64,000 nt of DNA from a bacterium. Lineage in GTDB: Bacteria; Pseudomonadota; Alphaproteobacteria; Rhodobacterales; Rhodobacteraceae. Positions 19,018-28,169 of the stretch are shown here, piece by piece. The DNA lies in assembly GCA_016124195.1 (NCBI GenBank), contig WGOE01000006.1, forward strand, positions 186,001 through 250,000. Direction: 5' to 3'. Both the position numbers and the translations under genes were made by a program. Each line of letters opens with the position of its first letter. The first letter of the stretch is position 1. The notes under the pieces were generated by a model. It made no database searches and was not told the DNA's origin. It was given only the letters and a program-made list of their open reading frames with translations.

Positions 19018-20451
19018 CTATGGGGCAACGATTGCCGGCCGGCGTGCTGCCCAGGGTTGTGCCAGTTCTACTTCGGCGCAAAGAGCGATGAGTTCTTCAT
19101 CGTTTCCGTAAGGGGCGGCGAGGTGGATGCCGATGGGCAGGCCGTCGCTCGACTGGCCAAGCGGCACCGAAGCCGCAGGCTGACCCGAGGCGTTGAAGAC
19201 CGCGCAGAAGGGCGAATAGGCGAAAATCCCTTGCGGCCCAATGCGGTAGTTCACATAGTCGGTGGTCTGGGGCGAAAAGCGGCCTACCTTGGCCGCGGGC
19301 TCCGCCAAGGTGGCCGACAGAAGGATGTCACAGTCCGCGAAGGCGGTGGCCATCTGGCGGCCGAAGGCGTGGATTTCGCCGACCGCCTCAAGATAACGCA
19401 GCGGCGACAGGGTTTCGGCATGGGCGAGAGCGCCGCGGCTGACGCCTTCAACCAGATCCTCGGTCAGCGGCCGGCCCTTCAGGCTGGCCCGGATCGACAG
19501 GGCCGTGCCCACGGCGACGATGTCGGTCCAGGCCCGCATCATCATCGGCACATCGGCCTTGGGCCGGGCGGGGGAAACCTCGTGGCCCAGGCTTTCCAGA
19601 AGGCGACCGGCGGCGCGGACCGCCTCTGCCACCTCGGGGTGGATCGGCTCGCCGGTGAAGGTCGTGTCGCACAGGCCCACGCGCAAGCGGCGCGGCGGGC
19701 GGCTTATCGCGTCGGCATGGCTTTTGATGAGGGGCGGCGCGACATAGGGCGCGCCAAGGTCGGGGCCAGAGCAGGCGTCCAGCATATGCGCCGTATCGCG
19801 CACCGACCGGGTCAGAAACCCGTCGATCGACATGCCGGCCCAGCCCTCGCCGGCAAAGGGACCGTCGGGCAGACGCGCGCGGGTCGGCTTGAAGCCGAAA
19901 AGCCCGCAGGACGCGGCGGGAATGCGCACCGACCCGCCGCCGTCCGAGCCATGGGCAAAGGGCACGATCCCGGCCGCCACCGCAGCCCCCGCACCGCCCG
20001 AAGACCCGCCCGAGGTGCGGTCGAGGTTCCACGGGTTCCGCGTCGGCCCGCCGTAAACCGCGGCTTCGGTCGCGGCACCGATGCCGCCCTCGGGGCTGGT
20101 CGTGCGTCCGAAGGTCACGACGCCGGTGGCGCGGATGCGGTCGTAGATGGCGCTGTCACCCTTGTAGCGCGTGTTGGCCAAGAGGCGCGACCCGTTGTGG
20201 GAAGGGAAATCCACAGCCTCGCAGCCAAGGTCCTTCAGAAGGAAGGGCACGCCCCGGAAGGGTCCACGCGGGAGCCCCGCCGCGATATTGCGGCGCGCGG
20301 TGTCCTCTTGCACCAGAACAACGGCATTCAGCGCCGGGTTGACGGCCGCGACCTTTGCCAGAGCCGCCTCCAGCAGGTCCAGAGGGGTCACCTCGCCACA
20401 AGCCACCCGGGCGGCCAGGGCCGTTGCGTCTTCTGCCAGAAAGTCGATCAC
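19018..20451 (-). CDS. Amidase signature family hydrolase (2)
   Basis: A 477-residue amidase signature protein with the catalytic Lys in VPFLLKDLG (about 72), the GGSSGG cis-Ser region (about 147-152) and the nucleophile in HGSDGGGSVRIPAA (about 171). It is distinct in sequence from the amidase at 13.6-15 kb. The two amidases bracket the polyamine-type importer, all on one strand, which points to uptake and hydrolysis of an amide such as an N-acyl or carbamoyl amine. The substrate is an inference only. Confidence 0.85.
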   Translation of the reverse strand: MIDFLAEDATALAARVACGEVTPLDLLEAALAKVAAVNPALNAVVLVQEDTARRNIAAGLPRGPFRGVPFLLKDLGCEAVDFPSHNGSRLLANTRYKGDSAIYDRIRATGVVTFGRTTSPEGGIGAATEAAVYGGPTRNPWNLDRTSGGSSGGAGAAVAAGIVPFAHGSDGGGSVRIPAASCGLFGFKPTRARLPDGPFAGEGWAGMSIDGFLTRSVRDTAHMLDACSGPDLGAPYVAPPLIKSHADAISRPPRRLRVGLCDTTFTGEPIHPEVAEAVRAAGRLLESLGHEVSPARPKADVPMMMRAWTDIVAVGTALSIRASLKGRPLTEDLVEGVSRGALAHAETLSPLRYLEAVGEIHAFGRQMATAFADCDILLSATLAEPAAKVGRFSPQTTDYVNYRIGPQGIFAYSPFCAVFNASGQPAASVPLGQSSDGLPIGIHLAAPYGNDEELIALCAEVELAQPWAARRPAIVAP

Positions 20452-20556
20452 TGTTCAGTCCCCGATTGCGCTGTGTGCCGGAGGGTCCGGGGTCGCATGA
20501 CCAGGGCCTGAATGGCTCGCGCCAGCAGGTCCGGCCCACCTGTCACAATCACGCTA

Positions 20557-22308
20557 TCAAACCGGCAATCGGTTGGGAAGTCCTGCCACTCGCCGAAGGG
20601 TCAGCGGCACAAGCACCGCGAGAAGGCCCGCCTCTGACAAGGGCTTGGTGACATGGCCATCAAAGCCTGCGGTCCCTTGGGCCGTATTGCGGTCTTGCAC
20701 ATCGGCCGACATCGCCACCACGGCGATCCGCGTGCCGATCCCGGGCAGGCTGCGGATGCGGCGCAGGGTTTCCGCCCCGTCCATGTCCGGCATCAGCAGA
20801 TCCAGCAGCACGATCTGCGGCGGGTCGGCTCCGCTCAGCTCGTCAAGTGCCGCGGCCCCTCCGGCCGCCTCGACCGGACTGGCGCCCAGAAGCCGCAGAT
20901 AAGTCGATGCCACGAGCCGGTTGGTCGCGATGTCATCCACGACCAGAACACGCACTCCGGCAAGCGCGGAGCGCGTCGGCGGCTCTGCCACCGGCACCTC
21001 GTCCTGGCTGGCCGGGCCGATTTGCAGCGTCAGCAGGAAATGCGCGCCCGATACCGAGGGCAACAACACGAGGTCCCCGCCCATCCGCCGCGCCAGCGTC
21101 CGGGCGATGGACATGCCAAGGCCGGTGCCCGGAATGTTGAGCTGACCCCGGTAGAAGGGTTCGAAGATCTTTTCATGCAGCTCTTCGGGGACGCCGGGGC
21201 CGCTGTCGGTGACCTTGATGGCCAGCATGCCCGGCCGGCTTTCATAGACGAAGACCGAAATCAGGCCTTGTCTTGTGTGTTTGACCGCGTTGGACAGGAT
21301 GTTGCACAGGCACTGGCGCAGCCTTTGGCCATCCAGACGGGCATGATGCGGCACGGATTCGTGCATCGAGAAGCGCAGCATCAGCCCGGCGTCTGCGATC
21401 TGCTGGCGGAACATGGCCACGATCGCGGCAACCTCTGCCGGCAGATCCAGAGGCTGCGGGCGGATCGGCAGCTGGCCGGCCTGCATGGCCGACAGGTCCA
21501 GGATGTCATCCAGCATCACCGAAAGGCTGCGCGCCGATTGCACGAGGATCGACAACCTGTCGCGCTGCTCGTCCGTTCTCGCGCCGGCCAGTTCGGCCGT
21601 GCCCATCCCGAGGATCGCATTGAGCGGGGTGCGCAGTTCATGGCTCATCTGCGCCAGAAAGCGCAGCTTGGTCTGATCGGCCGCCTGCGCCGCTGCCCTT
21701 TCGCGCCTCATCTCGTCATAAAGCCTGTGAAGCGACAGCATGGTCCGCACCGTCAGATGCGCCGAGGCAAGCACACAGAGGCTTGAGATCGCCAGTCCGA
21801 CAGAATGGCCGAGGCTCAGCCAGTACCAGACATTGGCCAGAATCGTCACCGCGATGACGACCAGCCCGCCCGTCAGGGCCAGGGGCAGATGCACGGTGCG
21901 GATCGTCGAGACATGGATCAGCGTGACCAGTATCGATCCCACGGCAAAGGCCTTGGCCAGGGGATCCGGCGTCTGCCAGATCAGGGCTGGCACCAGGCAA
22001 TAGGCGATCTGCGAGACGACATAGCAGGCCAGCATCGCCAGATAGCGGCCCGGACGGCGCTGCGGGTCTGCCACGCTCATCAGGCGCAGGCCGGCCAGTT
22101 CTCCGCCGAACTCCACCGCAAGGAGGCCGAGGCACAGGCCCCATGGCAGGTAGATCGCCGCTGTCGCAAAGGCCAGCACGACCAGAACCCTGCGATGCAG
22201 TTCTTCGCGCAGGATGACAGCATATTGCCGCGCGACTTCTTCAGCCGATTGCCGTTCGGCAAACCGGGTCAGGATGGAAAGCAGGCGGCGCAGCGTGGAC
22301 AGGATCAT
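20557..22308 (-). CDS. Hybrid sensor histidine kinase with C-terminal receiver
   Basis: This 583-residue protein has a membrane sensor of about five to six helices (residues 40-190), a short coiled coil, the phosphoacceptor His223 in MSHELRTPLN, N-box Asn340, G boxes DSGPGVP and GTGLGMS, and a receiver domain from about 450 with phosphorylatable Asp503 (LLDLLMPDMDG). It should pass phosphate from its own kinase to its receiver and then to a phosphotransfer protein. The input is within or near the membrane, as there is no large periplasmic domain. No partner regulator is adjacent, so the signal is unknown. Confidence 0.88.
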   Translation of the reverse strand: MILSTLRRLLSILTRFAERQSAEEVARQYAVILREELHRRVLVVLAFATAAIYLPWGLCLGLLAVEFGGELAGLRLMSVADPQRRPGRYLAMLACYVVSQIAYCLVPALIWQTPDPLAKAFAVGSILVTLIHVSTIRTVHLPLALTGGLVVIAVTILANVWYWLSLGHSVGLAISSLCVLASAHLTVRTMLSLHRLYDEMRRERAAAQAADQTKLRFLAQMSHELRTPLNAILGMGTAELAGARTDEQRDRLSILVQSARSLSVMLDDILDLSAMQAGQLPIRPQPLDLPAEVAAIVAMFRQQIADAGLMLRFSMHESVPHHARLDGQRLRQCLCNILSNAVKHTRQGLISVFVYESRPGMLAIKVTDSGPGVPEELHEKIFEPFYRGQLNIPGTGLGMSIARTLARRMGGDLVLLPSVSGAHFLLTLQIGPASQDEVPVAEPPTRSALAGVRVLVVDDIATNRLVASTYLRLLGASPVEAAGGAAALDELSGADPPQIVLLDLLMPDMDGAETLRRIRSLPGIGTRIAVVAMSADVQDRNTAQGTAGFDGHVTKPLSEAGLLAVLVPLTLRRVAGLPNRLPV

Positions 22309-22362
22309 CTCCCTATTTGAGGGCTATCCTTTTAAGATTCTTTTACCTGAACCTGAAAATGT

Positions 22363-22680
22363 TCATGGGCGAGGCGCTTTGATGGCGATTTCCTGCCAGA
22401 AGCGGCCATCTGCGCCAAAAATCAGGATGCGATTGTCGGTGGTGACCACGCCGACCCAGCCGGTCCCCAGCGTGACGGCGGCCGCGGTGGCGCCGGCGGG
22501 CAGCTGCAGGGAGGGGGGCAGCCCGGGATGCGCGCCCGGCAAAGGCAGGCGGGTGACAAGCAGCCAAACCACCGTTAAGACGCCACCGATCAGGCTGAGC
22601 GTGAGGGCGATCACCAACCATTTCAGCCAGACCAGCGACGGCGGCAGTTCCGCCGTATCATCTTCGGGAGTTCCGGTCAT
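22363..22680 (-). CDS. Small single-pass membrane protein (DUF6476-like)
   Basis: A 105-residue protein with one membrane segment at about 19-42 (WLKWLVIALTLSLIGGVLTV) and a C-terminal beta-rich part (VTLGTGWVGVVTTDNRILIFGADG) that looks like a single beta-propeller blade. Short proteins of this form occur in Rhodobacteraceae next to RluA-family genes; no function is known. The ATG at 22680 follows AGAGG and overlaps head-to-head with the ATG of the pseudouridine synthase, so the two genes share bases 22679-22680. Confidence 0.7.
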   Translation of the reverse strand: MTGTPEDDTAELPPSLVWLKWLVIALTLSLIGGVLTVVWLLVTRLPLPGAHPGLPPSLQLPAGATAAAVTLGTGWVGVVTTDNRILIFGADGRFWQEIAIKAPRP

Positions 22681-23734
22681 GGCCACCTCTGCACCTTCTG
22701 AAGACCTGGCCGAGGAAGATGCGCTCTACATCACCATCCCGCAAGCGGCTCCGTCCCGCCTTGATAAGGCGCTTGCCGTACTTGTGCCAGTGGAAGCCGC
22801 CCTGTCGCGCAGCCGTCTGGCCCGCATGATCGAGGAGGGCGCCGTCAGCCGCGACGGCCTGACCCTGCGCGATGGCAAGTCCCGGGTCGCGGAGGGCGAG
22901 ACCTACCGCATCCAGCTTGACCCGGCGGTGACGGTGGAAACCCTGGCCGAAGACATCCCCCTGACGGTGATCTGGGAGGATGAGGATCTGATCGTGATCG
23001 ACAAGCCCGCCGGCATGGTCGTGCATCCCGCCCCCGGCAGCCCGCACGGCACCCTCGTCAACGCGCTGTTGTTTCACTGTGGTGACAGCCTGTCCGGTAT
23101 CGGCGGCGAACGCCGTCCGGGCATCGTGCACCGCATCGACAAGGATACCTCCGGCCTGCTGGTCGTGGCCAAATCCGACCGCGCCCATCACGGCCTTGCG
23201 CGCCAGTTCGAGGATCACAGCGTCGCGCGTCGCTATCTCGCCGTGGTCCATGGCATGCCCCAGGCTGGCGATCCGCGCCTGCGCGGGTTGCGCGGCATCT
23301 CGACCGAGGCGGGCGGCATCCTGCGCATCGCGACCGAACTCGCGCGCCACAAGACCGACCGCCAGCGCCAGGCCGTGGTCTGGGACGGCGGCGGCCGCCA
23401 TGCCGTGACCCGCGTCCGCGTCATCGAGGATTACAAGGGCGCTGCGGCGCTGGTCGAATGCTGGCTCGAAACCGGGCGAACCCATCAGATCCGCGTGCAC
23501 ATGGCCTATGCCGGGCACGGGCTGATCGGCGATCAGACCTATGGCGGCACGCGGCGGCTGGCGCCCAAGGTCTTCGGGCCGGCGGCAGAGCTGGCCAATG
23601 CCTTCCCGCGCCAGGCCCTGCATGCCGCCACGCTGGGCTTTGACCATCCGGTCACGGGGCAGAGGCTCGACTTCTCCTCGCCCCTGCCGGCGGATTTCGC
23701 GGCGCTGGTCGCAGCCTTGCGCGCGGTGCCCTGA
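22679..23734 (+). CDS. RluA/RluD-family 23S rRNA pseudouridine synthase
   Basis: A 351-residue enzyme with an N-terminal S4 RNA-binding domain (about 26-85, PSRLDKALAVLVP) and the pseudouridine synthase core. The catalytic Asp154 lies in HRIDKDTSGLLVVAK, and LETGRTHQIRVHMAYAGH is the second family motif. It isomerises specific uridines in 23S rRNA. The family is sure; RluD or RluC specificity cannot be settled by eye. The ATG at 22679 follows GGGAG. It lies directly opposite the small membrane protein gene. Confidence 0.88.
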   Translation: MATSAPSEDLAEEDALYITIPQAAPSRLDKALAVLVPVEAALSRSRLARMIEEGAVSRDGLTLRDGKSRVAEGETYRIQLDPAVTVETLAEDIPLTVIWEDEDLIVIDKPAGMVVHPAPGSPHGTLVNALLFHCGDSLSGIGGERRPGIVHRIDKDTSGLLVVAKSDRAHHGLARQFEDHSVARRYLAVVHGMPQAGDPRLRGLRGISTEAGGILRIATELARHKTDRQRQAVVWDGGGRHAVTRVRVIEDYKGAAALVECWLETGRTHQIRVHMAYAGHGLIGDQTYGGTRRLAPKVFGPAAELANAFPRQALHAATLGFDHPVTGQRLDFSSPLPADFAALVAALRAVP

Positions 23735-23956
23735 TCTGCACCGCCGCACCCGGTCCGCGCGGGGGCGCGCAGAACCTGCGCTGGCCTTGCGACGGAAATC
23801 GGTTCACGCTTCGTTAACCATGCAGTGGTAGCCCATGGCAATGACCGGGCACCTGCAGGTCAGCCAGGGACTTGAACCACGCAGGTTGGGTTCCTAAGTG
23901 AACATTCCGTGTTCCGGGGGCGCGACCGCACCGGAGCGTAACAGGGGGCGTCGATC

Positions 23957-24853
23957 ATGAGCACCTATGCAAATCTGCCGGCACCCAGCCCGGAACAGGG
24001 GCTGAACCGCTACATGCAGGAAATCCGCAAGTTTCCTCTGCTGGAGCCGGAAGAAGAATACATGCTTGCCAAGCGCTGGGTGGACCATCAGGACACGCAG
24101 GCGGCCCACAAGATGGTCACCTCGCACCTGCGGCTGGCCGCCAAGATCGCCATGGGCTATCGCGGCTATGGCCTGCCCCAGGCCGAGGTGATCTCGGAAG
24201 CCAATGTGGGCCTGATGCAGGCCGTCAAACGCTTTGACCCGGAGAAGGGTTTCCGGCTGGCCACCTATGCGATGTGGTGGATCCGCGCCTCTATCCAGGA
24301 ATATATCCTGCGGTCCTGGAGCCTTGTGAAACTGGGCACCACGTCGGCGCAAAAGAAGCTGTTCTTCAACCTGCGCAAGGCCAAGGCCAAGGTCGGCGCC
24401 CTTGAGGAGGGCGATCTGCATCCCGAAAACCTCGCCCAGATCGCCAAGGACCTGTCGGTGCCCGAGGCCGAGGTTATCGCGATGAACCGGCGCCTGTCGG
24501 GCGGGGATGCCTCGCTCAATGCCACGATCGGGTCGGATGGCGAAGGCAGCGGCCAGTGGCAGGACTGGCTTGAGGACGAAGACAGCGATCAGGCCGGCGA
24601 CTATGCCGAACGGAACGAATTCGACACCCGCTATGCCCTGCTGACCGAGGCTATGGCGGCCCTGAACGAGCGGGAACGCGATGTCTTGACCAAGCGCCGC
24701 CTGTCCGAGACGCCGATCACGCTGGAAGAACTTTCCGAAAGCTATGGCGTCAGCCGCGAACGCATCCGCCAGATCGAGGTGCGCGCCTTTGAAAAGCTGC
24801 AGGACCGCATGCGCGAACTGGCGCGCGGCAAGGGCATGGTCGTGCCGGCCTGA
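23957..24853 (+). CDS. rpoH: RNA polymerase heat-shock sigma factor RpoH (RpoH-I type)
   Basis: A 298-residue sigma-32 protein. Region 2.1-2.4 is intact ([20 protein letters not shown], then [20 protein letters not shown]), the RpoH box is seen in [18 protein letters not shown], and region 4.2 ends [20 protein letters not shown]. The [11 protein letters not shown] form matches RpoH-I rather than RpoH-II of Rhodobacter. It directs transcription of chaperone and protease genes, plausibly including degP and hflKC in this window. The 222 bases upstream contain TTGAACC and CCTAAGTG about 16 bases apart, which may be an alternative-sigma promoter, but this is weak. A strong terminator follows. Confidence 0.95.
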   Translation: MSTYANLPAPSPEQGLNRYMQEIRKFPLLEPEEEYMLAKRWVDHQDTQAAHKMVTSHLRLAAKIAMGYRGYGLPQAEVISEANVGLMQAVKRFDPEKGFRLATYAMWWIRASIQEYILRSWSLVKLGTTSAQKKLFFNLRKAKAKVGALEEGDLHPENLAQIAKDLSVPEAEVIAMNRRLSGGDASLNATIGSDGEGSGQWQDWLEDEDSDQAGDYAERNEFDTRYALLTEAMAALNERERDVLTKRRLSETPITLEELSESYGVSRERIRQIEVRAFEKLQDRMRELARGKGMVVPA

Positions 24854-24871
24854 GCACCACCCCCCGATAGA

Positions 24872-24902
24872 GGCCCGGCGGCCCACGCCGGGCCTTTTCT
24901 TC
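24872..24902 (+). terminator. Rho-independent terminator after rpoH
   Basis: A perfect 9-base-pair stem (GGCCCGGCG at 24872-24880 with CGCCGGGCC at 24886-24894), loop GCCCA, and a TTTTCTT tail, 18 bases after the rpoH stop. Confidence 0.92.
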
Positions 24903-25025
24903 GGTGCAGCGGCGCGGCGCCGATCCTGCCGCATCTGCCACGCAGCACCCGCGCCGCCAGGCCGCTTGCACGGGACCGCCCCCGCGCGTATGACCTTGAT
25001 CTTCCGGAAGCAGGAGTGCCGCCCG

Positions 25026-25718
25026 ATGCGCATGCGGGACACGTTTATCAAGCCCATGCACCCCGAGGGCTACAAGTTCGTCGGCATCTTTGCCGTCATC
25101 ACGCTGGTGCTGTTCTGGCTCTGGGCGCCTCTGGGCTGGCTGGGTCTTGGGCTGACGGTCTGGTGCTATTACTTTTTCCGAGACCCCAAGCGATCTGTCC
25201 CCCTGGGCGAGACGCTGGTGCTGAGCCCGGCCGATGGCGTGGTCTCGCTGATCGAGCCGGCGGTGCCGCCGTCCGAACTGGGTCTTGGCCCGCAGCCGCT
25301 GACCCGGGTGTCGGTCTTCATGTCGGTCTTCAACTGTCATGTGAACCGCATGCCGGTGGGTGGCACAATCGAGGCGATTGCCTATCACCCCGGCACTTTC
25401 GTCAATGCCTCGCTCGACAAGGCCTCGACCGACAATGAGCGCAACGCGCTGCTGATCGGGATGGAGGATGGCCGCAAGGTCGTGGTGGTGCAGATCGCCG
25501 GTCTGGTGGCACGGCGCATCATGTGCTGGGCCAGGAAGGGCCAGCCCTTGCGCGCCGGCGACCGCTTCGGCCTGATCCGGTTCGGCTCACGGCTGGATGT
25601 CTATCTGCCGCCGGGGGTGGCGCCGATGGTCAGTCTGGGTCAGACGATGATCGCGGGTGAAAGCATCATCGCCGACCTCGCCTCCCTGGACCCCGCCCGC
25701 CTGTCGCGGAGCGAATGA
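25026..25718 (+). CDS. psd: Phosphatidylserine decarboxylase proenzyme
   Basis: This 230-residue protein belongs to the short PSD group. It has an N-terminal membrane segment pair ([14 protein letters not shown] and [16 protein letters not shown]), the LSPADGVV motif, [16 protein letters not shown] with the catalytic His, and the autocleavage site GS in [13 protein letters not shown] near the C-terminus, where the Ser becomes the pyruvoyl group. It makes phosphatidylethanolamine at the inner membrane. The ATG at 25026 follows AGGAG. Its stop overlaps the pssA start (ATGATG), giving the normal psd-pssA pair. Confidence 0.94.
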   Translation: MRMRDTFIKPMHPEGYKFVGIFAVITLVLFWLWAPLGWLGLGLTVWCYYFFRDPKRSVPLGETLVLSPADGVVSLIEPAVPPSELGLGPQPLTRVSVFMSVFNCHVNRMPVGGTIEAIAYHPGTFVNASLDKASTDNERNALLIGMEDGRKVVVVQIAGLVARRIMCWARKGQPLRAGDRFGLIRFGSRLDVYLPPGVAPMVSLGQTMIAGESIIADLASLDPARLSRSE

Positions 25719-26497
25719 TGTCCGACCCCGGCCTGCGCGGACCCTCCGAATTCAACCTGGTGCAGCTTTTGCCCAATCTGCTGACGATTTCGGCGATGTG
25801 CGCGGGCCTGACCGGGATCCGCTTTGCCATGATGGATCTGTTCAGCTGGGCCGTCGCGATGATCCTGCTGGCGGCCGTGCTGGACGGGCTGGATGGTCGG
25901 GTGGCCCGCCTGCTGCGGTCTGAATCCGAAATCGGGGCCGAACTGGATTCGCTGGTCGACTTCGTCAACTTCGGCGTGGCGCCGGGGCTGGTGATCTACC
26001 TGTGGGGCCTGCATGAATTGCAAAGCGGCGGCTGGATCGCCACGCTGATCTATGCGACCTGCTGCCTCTTGCGGCTGGCGCGGTTCAACATCGGCAACCG
26101 ACTGCAGGGCGAAAAGGCTCCGGACGCTTCCGCAGCCAAGCCCGCGACGAATTTCACTGGCGTGCCCTCGCCCGCCGGGGCCATGATGGCGATGCTGCCG
26201 ATGTATTTCGCCTTCATGGAGCCCACGCTGCCCAAGATAGCGCCGCAGCTTCTGGCGCTGTACATGGTGCTGGTGGGCGGGCTGATGATCAGCCGGCTGC
26301 CGACGCCGTCGTTCAAGTCGGTCACGGTCTATGCCGAGAATGTCCGCTTCGTCATCGTGGGCTTCGTGGGGCTGGTGGCCGCACTTCTGACCTTCCCCTG
26401 GGAGACGATGGTGGTCATCGATCTGGGCTATCTTGCCATCGTCATCAAATCGGTGTGGCTATTCCGCAAGAACCGCAAGGGTCTGCGCGGTCTTTGA
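25715..26497 (+). CDS. pssA: CDP-diacylglycerol-serine O-phosphatidyltransferase
   Basis: A 260-residue polytopic enzyme that makes phosphatidylserine from CDP-diacylglycerol and serine, the substrate of the preceding decarboxylase. The CDP-alcohol phosphotransferase motif DG-x2-AR-x8-G-x3-D-x3-D is fully present as [20 protein letters not shown] plus LVD (about 60-82). About seven hydrophobic segments follow. Start could be either ATG of the ATGATG at 25715. Last gene of the psd-pssA unit. Confidence 0.94.
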   Translation: MMSDPGLRGPSEFNLVQLLPNLLTISAMCAGLTGIRFAMMDLFSWAVAMILLAAVLDGLDGRVARLLRSESEIGAELDSLVDFVNFGVAPGLVIYLWGLHELQSGGWIATLIYATCCLLRLARFNIGNRLQGEKAPDASAAKPATNFTGVPSPAGAMMAMLPMYFAFMEPTLPKIAPQLLALYMVLVGGLMISRLPTPSFKSVTVYAENVRFVIVGFVGLVAALLTFPWETMVVIDLGYLAIVIKSVWLFRKNRKGLRGL

Positions 26498-26564
26498 CAA
26501 GTTGGCGCTTGCCGCCCTGCCGCGATCTTTCTAGCCTTCTCCAACCCTTGGGGAGGAGACGGCA

Positions 26565-27557
26565 ATGGCAGCGGTGAAGTGGGGCGTTCTTGGCGCCGCA
26601 AAGTTTGCACGAGAGCACATGGCTCCGGCGATCCATGCGGCCAAGGGGGCGGAACTTTATGCGCTGGCCACCCATTCGACCGAAAAAGCAGCGCCCTTCG
26701 TAGACTTCTGCCCCGGCCTGAAGGTGCATGGCACCTATGACGCGCTTCTAGCCGATCCCGAGGTCGAGGCCGTCTATATCCCGCTGCCCAACCACCTTCA
26801 TGTGGTCTGGACGCTCAAGGCGCTGGCGGCGGGCAAGCATGTGCTGACTGAAAAGCCCATCGCCCTGCACGCGCGCGAGATCGACCAGATCATCCATGCC
26901 CGCGATGCCGCCAAGAAGCTCGCGGCCGAGGCCTATATGATCGTCTTTCACCCGCAGTGGCAGCGCGCCAAACAGCTTGTCGAAGAGGGTGCCATCGGCA
27001 AGGTGACCCATGTCGACGCGGCCTTTTCCTATGACAACCGCGCGGACCTGACCAATATCCGCAACCGCGCCGATGCCGGCGGCGGTGGCATCCGCGATAT
27101 CGGCGTCTACACCTATGGTTCGGTCCGCTTTGTCACCGGGGCCGAGCCGGTCGAGTTGCAAAGCCGGATCCGGCGCGAAAATGGCGTGGATGTCTGGGCG
27201 CAGGTGACCAGCATCATGGGCGGCCCCCTGGGGCGCTTCACCTATTCCGCCATGACCTCGATGCGGCTCTTCAACCGGCAGGAGGTGGTGTTCCAGGGCG
27301 ACAAGGGCATGATCCGGGTGGCCAATGCGCCCTTCAACGCGGCCGTGCACGATCAGGCGCAACTTGAACTGCACCAGCCCGGCCACAAGGTCACGATCGA
27401 ACGCTTCCCCGGCGTGAACCAATATGCCCTGCAGGTCGAGGCTTTCAGCCGTTCCGTCCGCACCGGCGCGCCTTATCTCTGCCCGCTGGAATTCGTGCGC
27501 GGCACCCAGGCGATGATCGACCGGGTCTTCCAGATGGAAAGCGCCGTCTCGCTTTAG
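26565..27557 (+). CDS. Gfo/Idh/MocA-family NAD(P)-dependent oxidoreductase
   Basis: A 330-residue protein with an N-terminal Rossmann fold (VKWGVLGAAKFAREHM), the EKP motif (GKHVLTEKPIALHA, about 95) that carries the catalytic Lys, and a C-terminal GFO domain with the RDIGVYTYGSVRF helix. Members oxidise or reduce sugars, inositols or dehydrodiols using NAD(P). No sugar transporter or regulator lies next to it, so the substrate is open. GAGGAG precedes the ATG. Confidence 0.85.
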   Translation: MAAVKWGVLGAAKFAREHMAPAIHAAKGAELYALATHSTEKAAPFVDFCPGLKVHGTYDALLADPEVEAVYIPLPNHLHVVWTLKALAAGKHVLTEKPIALHAREIDQIIHARDAAKKLAAEAYMIVFHPQWQRAKQLVEEGAIGKVTHVDAAFSYDNRADLTNIRNRADAGGGGIRDIGVYTYGSVRFVTGAEPVELQSRIRRENGVDVWAQVTSIMGGPLGRFTYSAMTSMRLFNRQEVVFQGDKGMIRVANAPFNAAVHDQAQLELHQPGHKVTIERFPGVNQYALQVEAFSRSVRTGAPYLCPLEFVRGTQAMIDRVFQMESAVSL

Positions 27558-27724
27558 GCCGGGGAGAAGGCGGCGGCACTCAGGCAAACCTGCCGCGGGG
27601 CGCAGCCATTCGCAGGGCGGCACGGGGCCATTCGCGCGGCGCATCGACCCGGTCGCCATTGCGGCAGATCAACGCGCGGGCAGGGCGACAGTGCGATGCT
27701 TCAGGCAACCCAACGGAGGTTGCC

Positions 27725-28165
27725 ATGAAAAAGCTGCAGACCCTTTACCTTGTCGCGTCCGACGCGGGCTTTCGCCTGGTGCGGACCCATGAGCCTGATC
27801 TGATTGAAATCTCGCATCAGGCCTCGTCCAGTTTCCCCGATGTGGCCTACAACTACCCAAGCCAGACCAGCCACAGCCATGGCGGCCCGGGGGCGGCCTC
27901 GTTCGACACCGGCGCCACGGCCAATCGGGTGGAACAGGAACGCCTGCGCTTTGCCCGCCACATCGTCGCGGCTCTGGAGGCCGAATGGGGCAGGGGCACC
28001 TACGACCGGATCGTGATTGCCGCCGGCCCCAAGATGCTGGGAGAGTTGCGCGCTGCCCTGCCGAAGGCGCTGCACCCCCTTGTCGCGGCAGAACTGCACA
28101 AGGATCTGATGAAGATCCCCCTGCACGACCTGCCGCGCCATCTGGTCGAGGTCAGCGACGTCTGA
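27725..28165 (+). CDS. Host-attachment family protein
   Basis: A 146-residue protein matching the family named for Agrobacterium attachment genes. It begins with a beta strand (KKLQTLYLVASDAGFRLVRT), has a Ser/His/Gly-rich loop (NYPSQTSHSHGGPG), the conserved RFARHIVAALE helix, IVIAAGPKMLGELRAALP and the C-terminal KIPLHDLPRHL. The fold is related to the RNase H-like baeRF/eRF1 domain group, so a role in RNA or ribosome biology is possible despite the name. GGAGG precedes the ATG at 27725. Confidence 0.85.
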   Translation: MKKLQTLYLVASDAGFRLVRTHEPDLIEISHQASSSFPDVAYNYPSQTSHSHGGPGAASFDTGATANRVEQERLRFARHIVAALEAEWGRGTYDRIVIAAGPKMLGELRAALPKALHPLVAAELHKDLMKIPLHDLPRHLVEVSDV

Positions 28166-28169
28166 GGCC

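Noticed and set aside
23820-23915. A possible tRNA on the minus strand around GGTTCAAGTCCC upstream of rpoH
   Set aside because: The T-loop-like sequence is there but the T stem does not pair and no acceptor or anticodon stem can be built.
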